Assembly: GCA_009763385.1 (NCBI GenBank)
Contig: CM019826.1
Location: 80,249,135-80,313,134, forward strand
Reading direction: 5' to 3'
From: Coix lacryma-jobi var. lacryma-jobi
Taxonomy: Eukaryota; Streptophyta; Magnoliopsida; Poales; Poaceae
DNA length: 64,000 nucleotides
Positions 56,128 through 64,000 of the stretch are shown here, piece by piece (the first letter of the stretch is position 1; every line of letters begins with the position of its first letter). The notes under the pieces are model-generated. The model searched no databases. It worked only from the letters and a program-made list of their open reading frames with translations, and was not told the origin of the DNA. A program made the position numbers and the translations under genes.

Positions 56128-58699
56128 GTTTGGTGGATTTTTGGCACTTTCATTTTCGGAGGAACGGTGCCGCAAATCTCGCGCAGGAGGGCCGTTTGAC
56201 CCATTGATGCACCGAAAAACTCACGGTTGAATTTTTCACAACGGACGCACCCAATCATCTCTGTTTGACCCAAAACTCATGTTTGGTTGGTTTTTGGCAC
56301 TTTCATTTCTGATGGAACGGTGCCGCAAAACTCGCATGGGAGGGCCATTTTACCCACTGATGCACCGAAAAACTCAGAGTTGAATTTTTCGCAACGGACG
56401 AACCCAATCATCTCCGTTTGACCCAAAACTCATGTTTGGTGGGTTTTTGGCACTTTCATTTTGGGAGGAACGGCGCTGCAAAACTCGCGCAGGAGTGCCG
56501 TTTTAACCACTGATGCACCGAAAAATTCACGGTTGAATTTTTCACAACGGACGCATCAAATCATCTCCGTTTGACCCAAAACTCATGTTTGGTGGGTTTT
56601 TAGCACTTTCATTTCTGGAGGAACGGTGCCGCAAAACTCGCGCACGCGGGCCGTTTTACCCACTGATCCACCGAACAACTCATGGTTGAATTTTTCACAA
56701 TGGACGCACCGAATCATCTCTGTTTGACCCAAAACTCATGTTTCGTGGGTTTTTTGCAGTTTCATTTCCGGAGAAACGGTGCCGCAAAACTCGCGCAGGA
56801 GGGCCGTTTTCACCACTGATGCACTGAAAAATTCACGGTTGAATTTTTCACAACGGACGCACCCAATCATCCCCGTTTGACCCAAAACTCATGTTTGGTG
56901 GATTTTTGGCACTTTCATTTTCAGAGGAACGGCGCTGCAAAACTCGCGCAGGAGGGCCGTTTTAACCACTGATGCACCGAAAAATTCACGGTTGAATTTT
57001 TCACAACGGACGCATCCAATCATCCCTGTTTGACCCAAAACTCGTGTTTGGTGGATTTTTGGCACTTTCATTTTCGGAGGAACGGTGCCGCAAATCTCGC
57101 GCAGGAGGGCCGTTTTATCCATTGACGCACCGAAAAACTCACGGTTGAATTTTTCACAACGGACGCACCCAATCATCTCTGTTTGACCCAAAACTCATGT
57201 TTGGTTGGTTTTTGGCACTTTCATTTCTGATGGAACGGTGCCGCAAAACTCGCATGGGAGGGCCATTTTACCCACTGATGCACCGAAAAACTCAGAGTTG
57301 AATTTTTCGCAACGGACGAACCCAATCATCTCCGTTTGACCCAAAACTCATGTTTCGTGGGTTTTTGGCACTTTCATTTTGGGAGGAACGGCGCTGCAAA
57401 ACTCGCGCAGGAGGGCCGTTTTAACCACTGAGGCACCGAAAAATTCACGGTTGAATTTTTCACAACGGACGCATCCAATCATCTCCGTTTGACCCAAAAC
57501 TCATGTTTGATGGGTTTTTGGCACTTTCATTTCCGAAGGAACGGTGCCGCAAAACTCGCGCAGAGGGCCATTTTACCCACTGATGCACCGAAAAACTCAT
57601 GGTTGAATTTTTCACAATGGACGCACGGAATCATATCCGTTAGACCCAAAACTCATGTTTGGTGGGTTTTTGGCACTTTCATTTCCGGAGGAACGGTGCT
57701 GCAAAACTCGCGCAGGAGGGCCGTTTTCACCCCTGATGCACTGAAAAATTCACGGTTGAATTTTTCACAACGGACGCACCCAATCATCCCCGTTTGACCC
57801 AAAACTCATGTTTGGTGGGTTTTTGGCACTTTCATTTTCGGAGGAACGGCGCTGCAAAACTCGCGCAGGAGGGCCGTTTTAACCACTGATGCACCGAAAA
57901 ATTCACCGTTGAATTTTTCACAACGGACGGATGCAATCGTCTCCGTTTGACCCAAAACTCATGTTTGATGGGTTTTGGGCACTTTCATTTCCGAAGGAAC
58001 GGTGCCGCAAAACTCGCGCAGAGGGCCGTTTTACCCACTGATGCACCGAAAAACTCACGGTTGAATTTTTCACAACGGACGCACCGAATCATCTCCGTTT
58101 GACCCAAAACTCATGTTTGATGGGTTTTTGGCACTTTCATTTCCGAAGGAACGGTGCCGCAAAACTCGCGCAGAGGGCCGTTTTACCCACTGATGCACCG
58201 AAAAACTCATGGTTGAATTTTTCACAATGGACGCACCGAATCATCTCCGTTTGACCCAAAACTCATGTTTGGTGGGTTTTTGGCACATTCATTTCCGGAG
58301 GAACGGTGCTGCAAAACTCGCGCAGGAGGGCCGTTTTCAACCCTGATGCACTGAAAAATTCACGGTTGAATTTTTCGCAACGGACGCACCCAATCATCTC
58401 TGTTTGACCCAAAACTCATGTTTGGTTGGTTTTTGGCACTTTCATTTCTGATGGAACGGTGCCGCAAAACTCGCATGGGAGGGCCATTTTACCCACTGAT
58501 GCACCGAAAAACTCAGAGTTGAATTTTTCGCAACGGACGAACCCAATCATCTCCGTTTGACCCAAAACTCATGTTTCGTGGGTTTTTGGCACTTTCATTT
58601 TGGGAGGAACGGCGCTGCAAAACTCGCGCAGGAGGGCCGTTTTAACCACTGATGCACCAAAAAATTCACGGTTGAATTTTTCACAACGGACGCATCCAA

Positions 58700-61600
58700 T
58701 CATCTCCGTTTGACCCAAAACTCATGTTTGATGGGTTTTTGGCACTTTCATTTCCGAAGGAACGGTGCCGCAAAACTCGCGCAGAGGGCCGTTTTACCCA
58801 CTGATGCAACCAAAAACTCATGGTTGAATTTTCACAATGGACGCACCGAATCATCTCCGTTTGACCCAAAACTCATGTTTGGTGGGTTTTTGGCACTTTC
58901 ATTTCTGGAGGAACGGTGCTGCAAAACTCGCGCAGGAGGGCCGTTTTCACCCCTGATGCACTGAAAAATTCACGGTTGAATTTTTCACAACGGACGCACC
59001 CAATCATCCCCGTTTGACCCAAAACTCATGTTTGGGTGGGTTTTTGGCACTTTCATTTTCGGAGGAACAGCGCTGCAAAACTCGCGCAGGAGGGCCGTTT
59101 TAACCACTGATGCACCGAAAAATTCACCGTTGAATTTTTCACAACGGACGCATCCAATCCTCTCCGTTTGACCCAAAACTCATGTTTGATGGGTGTTTGG
59201 CACTTTCATTTCCGAAGGAACGGTGGCCGCAAAACTCGCGCAGAGGGCCGTTTTACCCACGTGATGCACCGAAAAACTCATGGTTGAATTTTTCACAATG
59301 GACGCACCGAATCATCTCCGTTTGACCCAAAACTCATGTTTGGTGGGTTTTTGGCACTTTCATTTCCGGAGGAACGGTGCTGCAAAACTCGCGCAGGAGG
59401 GCCGTTTTCAGCCCCTGATGCACTGAAAAATTCACGGTTGAATTTTCACAACGGACGCATCCAATCATCTCCGTTTGACCCAAAACTCATGTTTGGTGGG
59501 TTTTTGGCACTTTCATTTCCGGAGGAACGGTGCCGCAAAACTCGCGCACGAGGGCCGTTTTACCCACTGATGCACCGAACAACTCATGGTTGAATTTTTC
59601 ACAATGGACGCACCGAATCATCTCCGTTTGACCCAAAACTCATGTTTCGTGGGTTTTGGCAGTTTCATTTCCGGAAGAACGGTGCCGCAAAACTCGCGCA
59701 GGAGGGCCGTTTTCACCACTGATGCACTGAAAAATTCACGGTTGAATTTTTCACACACGGACGCACCCAGTCATCCCCGTTGACCCAAAACTCATGTTTG
59801 GTGAGTTTTTGGCACTTTCATTTCCGGAGGAACGGTGCCGCAAAACTCGCGCACGAGGGCCGTTTTACCCACTGATGCACCGAACAACTCATGGTTGAAT
59901 TTTTCACAATGGACGCACCGAATCATCTCCGTTTGACCCAAAACTCATGTTTCGTGGGTTTTTGGCAGTTTCATTTCCGGAAGAACGGTGCCGCAAACTC
60001 GCGCAGGAGGGGCCGTTTGCCCACTGATGCACTGAAAAATTCACGGTTGAATTTTCACAACGGACGCATCAAATCATCCTCTGTTTGACCCAAACTCATG
60101 TTTGCTGGTATGTTAGCACTTCATTTCCGAGGAACGGTGCCGAAAACTCGCGCACGCGGGCCGTTTTACCCACTGATGCACCGAACAACTCATGGTGAAT
60201 TTTTCACAATGGCGCACCGAATCATCTCTGTTTGACCCAAAACTCATGTTCGTGGGATTTTGGCACTTTCATTTTCGGAAGGAACGCGTCGTTGCAAACT
60301 CGCGCAGGAGGGCCGTTTTAACCACTGATGCACCGAAAAATGCACGGTTGAATTTTTCACACGGACGCATCAAATCAATCTCCATTTGACCCAAAAGTCA
60401 TGTTTGGTGGGTTTTTAGCACTTTCATTTCGGTAGGAACGGTGCCGCAAAACTCGCGCAGGAGGGCCGTTTTACCACTGATGCACCGAAAAACTCATGGT
60501 TGAATTTTTCACAACGGACGCACCATCATCTCCGTTTGACCCAAAACTCATGTTTGGTGGGTTTTTGGCACTTTCATTTCCGGAGGAACGGTGCCGCAAA
60601 ACTCGCGCAGGAGGGCCGTTTTACCACTGATGCACGAAAAATTCACGGTTGAATTTTTCACAACGGACGCACCCAATCATCCCGTTTGACCCAAAACTCA
60701 TGTTTGGTGGTTTTTGGCACTTTCATTTTGAGGAACGGTGCCGCAAAACTCGCGCAGGAGGGCCGTTTTACCACTGATGCACCGAAAAATTCACGGTTGA
60801 ATTTTTCACAACGGACGCACCAATCATCTCCGTTTGACCCAAAACTCATGTTTGGTGGGTTTTTGGCACTTTCATTTCCGGAGGAACGGTGCCGCAAAAC
60901 TCGCGCGAGGGCCGTTTTACCCACTGATGCACCGAAAAATCATGGTTGAATTTTTCAATGGAACGCACCGAATCATCTCCGTTTGACCCAAAACTCATGT
61001 TCGTGGGTTTTTGGCACTTCATTTTCCGGAGGAACGGTCGCTGCAAAACTGCGCGCAGGAGGGCCGTTTCCACCACTGATGCACTGAAAAATTCACGGTT
61101 GAATTTTTCACAACGGACCGCACCCAATCATCCCGTTTGACCAAAACTCATGTTTGGTGGGTTTTTTGGCACTTTCATTTCGGAGGAACGGCGCTGCAAA
61201 ACTCGCGCAGGAGGGCCGTTTTACCACTGATGCACCGAAAAATTCACGGTTGAATTTTTCACAACGGACGCACCAATCATCCGTTTGACCCAAAACTCAT
61301 GTTTGGTGGGTTTTTGGCACTTTCATTTTCGGAGGAACGGTGCCGCAAAACTCGCGCAGGAGGGCCGTTTTAACCACTGATGCACCGAAAAACTCACGGT
61401 TGAATTTTTCACAACGGACGCACCCAATCATCTCGTTTGACCCAAAACTCATGTTTGGTTGGTTTTTGGCACTTTCATTTCGAGGAACGGTGCCGCAAAA
61501 CTCGCAGGAGGGCCTTTTACCCACTGATGCACCGAAAAACTCACGGTTGAATTTTTCACAACGGACGAACCCAATCATCTCCGTTTGACCCAAAACTCAT

Positions 61601-64000
61601 GTTTGGTGGGTTTTTGGCACTTTCATTTTGGAGGAACGGCGCTGCAAAACTCGCGCAGGAGGGCCGTTTTACCACTGATGCACCGAAAAACTCACGGTTG
61701 AATTTTTCACAACGGACGCACAATCATCTCCGTTTGACCCAAAACTCATGTTTGGTGGGTTTTTGGCACTTTCATTTCGGAGGAACGGTGCCGCAAAACT
61801 CGCGCAGGAGGGCCGTTTTACCCACTGATGCACCGAAAAACTCACGGTTGAATTTTTCACAACGGACGCACCAATCATCTCCGTTTGACCCAAAACTCAT
61901 GTTTGGTGGGTTTTTGGCACTTTCATTTGGAGGAACGGTGCCGCAAAACTCGCGCAGGAGGGCCGTTTTACCACTGATGCACCGAAAACTCACGGTTGAA
62001 TTTTTCACAACGGACGCACCCAATCATCTCCGTTTGACCCAAAACTCATGTTTGGTGGTTTTTGGCACTTTCATTTCGGAGGAACGGCGCAAAACTCGCG
62101 CAGGAGGGCCGTTTTACCACTGATGCACCGAAAAATTCACGGTTGAATTTTTCACAACGGACGCACCCAATCATCCCGTTTGACCCAAAACTCATGTTTG
62201 GTGGTTTTTGGCACTTTCATTTTCGGAGGAACGGTGCCGCAAAACTCGCGCAGGAGGGCCGTTTTCCACTGATGCACCGAAAAACTCACGGTTGAATTTT
62301 TCACAACGGACGCACCCAATCATCTGTTTGACCCAAAACTCATGTTTGGTGGGTTTTTGGCACTTTCATTTCGGAGGAACGGTGCCGCAAACTCGCAGGA
62401 GGGCCGTTTTACCCACTGATGCACCGAAAAACTCACGGTTGAATTTTTCACAACGGACGCACCAATCATCTCCGTTTGACCCAAAACTCATGTTTGGTGG
62501 GTTTTTGGCACTTTCATTTTCGGAGGAACGGGCCGCAAAACTCGCGCAGGAGGGCCGTTTTACCCACTGATGCACCGAAAAATTCACGGTTGAATTTTTC
62601 ACAACGGACGCACCCAATCATCCGTTTGACCCAAAACTCATGTTTGGTGGGTTTTGGCACTTTCATTTCGGAGGAACGGTGCCGCAAAACTCGCGCAGGA
62701 GGGCCGTTTTACCCACTGATGCACCGAAAAACTCATGGTTGAATTTTTCACAACGGACGCACAATCATCTCCGTTTGACCCAAAACTCATGTTTGGTGGG
62801 TTTTTGGCACTTTCATTTCCGGAGGAACGGTGCGCAAAACTCGCGCAGGAGGGCCGTTTTACCACTGATGCACGAAAAATTCACGGTTGAATTTTTCACA
62901 ACGGACGCACCCAATCATCCGTTTGACCCAAAACTCATGTTTGGTGGGTTTTTGGCACTTTCATTTCGGAGGAACGGTGCAAAACTCGCGCAGGAGGGCC
63001 GTTTTAACCACTGATGCACCGAAAAATTCACGGTTGAATTTTTCACAACGGACGCACCCAATCATCTCCGTTTGACCCAAAACTCATGTTTGGTGGGTTT
63101 TTGGCACTTTCATTTCGAGGAACGGTGCCGCAAAACTCGCGCAGGAGGGCCGTTTTACCCACTGATGCACCGAAAAACTCACGGTTGAATTTTTCACAAC
63201 GGACGCACCAATCATCTCCGTTTGACCCAAAACTCATGTTTGGTGGGTTTTTGGCACTTTCATTTCGAGGAACGGTGCCGCAAAACTCGCGCAGGAGGGC
63301 CGTTTTACCACTGATGCACCGAAAAACTCACGGTTGAATTTTTCACAACGGACGCACCAATCATCTCCGTTTGACCCAAAACTCATGTTTGGTGGGTTTT
63401 TGGCACTTTCATTTCGGAGGAACGGTGCGCAAAACTCGCGCAGGAGGGCCGTTTTACCCTGATGCACCGAAAAATTCACGGTTGAATTTTTCACAACGGA
63501 CGCACCAATCATCTGTTTGACCCAAAACTCATGTTTGGTGGTTTTGGCACTTTCATTTCGGAGGAACGGTGCCGCAAAACTCGCAGGAGGGCCGTTTTAC
63601 CCACTGATGCACCGAAAAACTCGGTTGAATTTTTCACAACGGACGAACCCAATCATCTCCGTTTGACCCAAAACTCATGTTTGGTGGGTTTTTGGCACTT
63701 TCATTTGGAGGAACGTGCCGCAAAACTCGCGCAGGAGGGCCGTTTTACCACTGATGCACCGAAAAACTCACGGTTGAATTTTTCACAACGGACGCACCCA
63801 ATCATCTCCGTTTGACCCAAAACTCATGTTTGGTGGGTTTTTGGCACTTTCATTTCGGAGGAACGGTGCCGCAAAACTCGCGCAGGAGGGCCTTTTACCA
63901 CTGATGCACCGAAAAACTCACGGTTGAATTTTTCACAACGGACGCACCCAATCATCTCCGTTTGACCCAAAACTCATGTTTGTGGGTTTTTGGCACTTTC
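58700..64000. other. Satellite tail with dense small indels
   Basis: Most monomers here carry 1-3 bp deletions or insertions in short runs (CCCC to CCC or CC, GGG to GG, TTTT to TTT, CACCCAAT to CACCAAT or CACAAT). Around 60061-60240 several occur per monomer. Substitutions are fewer than in the left part. The pattern fits under-polished long-read consensus or collapsed repeats better than normal satellite evolution. Confidence 0.7.

Larger units (their letters stand above)
46628..64000. repeat. Centromeric-type satellite array, 153-bp monomer (right part)
   Basis: Continues the same array in the same orientation to the window end. Period stays 153 bp to about 53 kb (for example 49382 to 49535). 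It then shows growing indel noise, with steps of 150, 149, 146, 146, 149 and 150 bp between 63070 and 63960. No gene lies in it. The minus-strand frames of about 100 codons are two-monomer artefacts of a length divisible by three. Confidence 0.95.

Noticed and set aside
60061..60240. A distinct, shorter-monomer satellite subfamily at the right end
   Set aside because: Length loss is made of scattered homopolymer indels rather than shared diagnostic changes, so consensus error is more likely.
30472..64000. Regular direct repeats suggested a CRISPR-like array
   Set aside because: The whole 153-bp period is conserved, there are no unique spacers, and the surroundings are plant retrotransposons.

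Overview
The window reads as the edge of a grass (Poaceae) centromere. No ordinary host gene was found. The left 30.5 kb is a nest of LTR retrotransposons: a Tekay/Del chromovirus, Tat-like Ty3 remnants, a Sirevirus-type Ty1/copia element and a CRM centromeric retrotransposon. The right 33.5 kb is one array of about 210 copies of a 153-bp satellite. On the minus strand this monomer shares blocks with the CentC/CentO family, including the 16-mer CAAACATGAGTTTTGG and a GATTGGG...CGTTG.GAAAAA block. That points to a cereal or panicoid-type grass. It does not look like the 137-bp satellite type of sorghum or sugarcane. The species cannot be fixed from the sequence alone.

Layout: 1-2535 is a decayed Tekay/Del pol ending in a polypurine tract, followed by its 4.0-kb 3' LTR (2536-6576). 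The LTR interrupts a 122-bp tandem repeat (6577-7291) in the 3' untranslated part of another Ty3 element. That part contains a second tandem repeat (103 bp) and ends in a 512-bp LTR (8555-9066). A GC-rich stretch with a hairpin minisatellite (9598-9840) leads into the 5' LTR, primer site, gag (11247-13973) and pol (13979-17173) of a Sirevirus-like copia element, which is cut before its 3' LTR. A complete CRM element lies on the minus strand at 17397-25054. It has 917-bp LTRs in which I saw no differences, and an intact 1634-residue polyprotein that runs through the polypurine tract into the LTR and ends in a CR-type tail. A 267-bp extra LTR fragment follows, then the 5' half of a Tat-lineage Ty3 element on the minus strand (25322-30471). 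The outer LTR of that element touches the first satellite monomer.

The satellite has nested higher-order structure. Four tandem large units start at 31573, 37224, 42421 and 48640. The outer two have about 37 monomers (5.65 kb). The middle two have about 34 monomers (5.2 kb) and share a three-monomer deletion. Inside and outside these units a six-monomer (about 918 bp) sub-repeat recurs. A 1018-bp CRM-family solo LTR with a perfect 5-bp target duplication (ATCTC) sits in the third unit. From about 53 kb, and strongly after 59 kb, monomers carry many 1-3 bp indels and the period falls to 146-150 bp. This looks at least partly like consensus error at an assembly edge.

The parts relate to each other mainly through genome biology. 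The satellite is the likely centromeric DNA, CRM is a centromere-targeting element, and the other elements form a pericentromeric nest. The most unusual items are the nested higher-order repeat, the solo LTR whose U3 has been exchanged but stays open in the polyprotein phase, and the seven-unit hairpin minisatellite with compensating stem changes.
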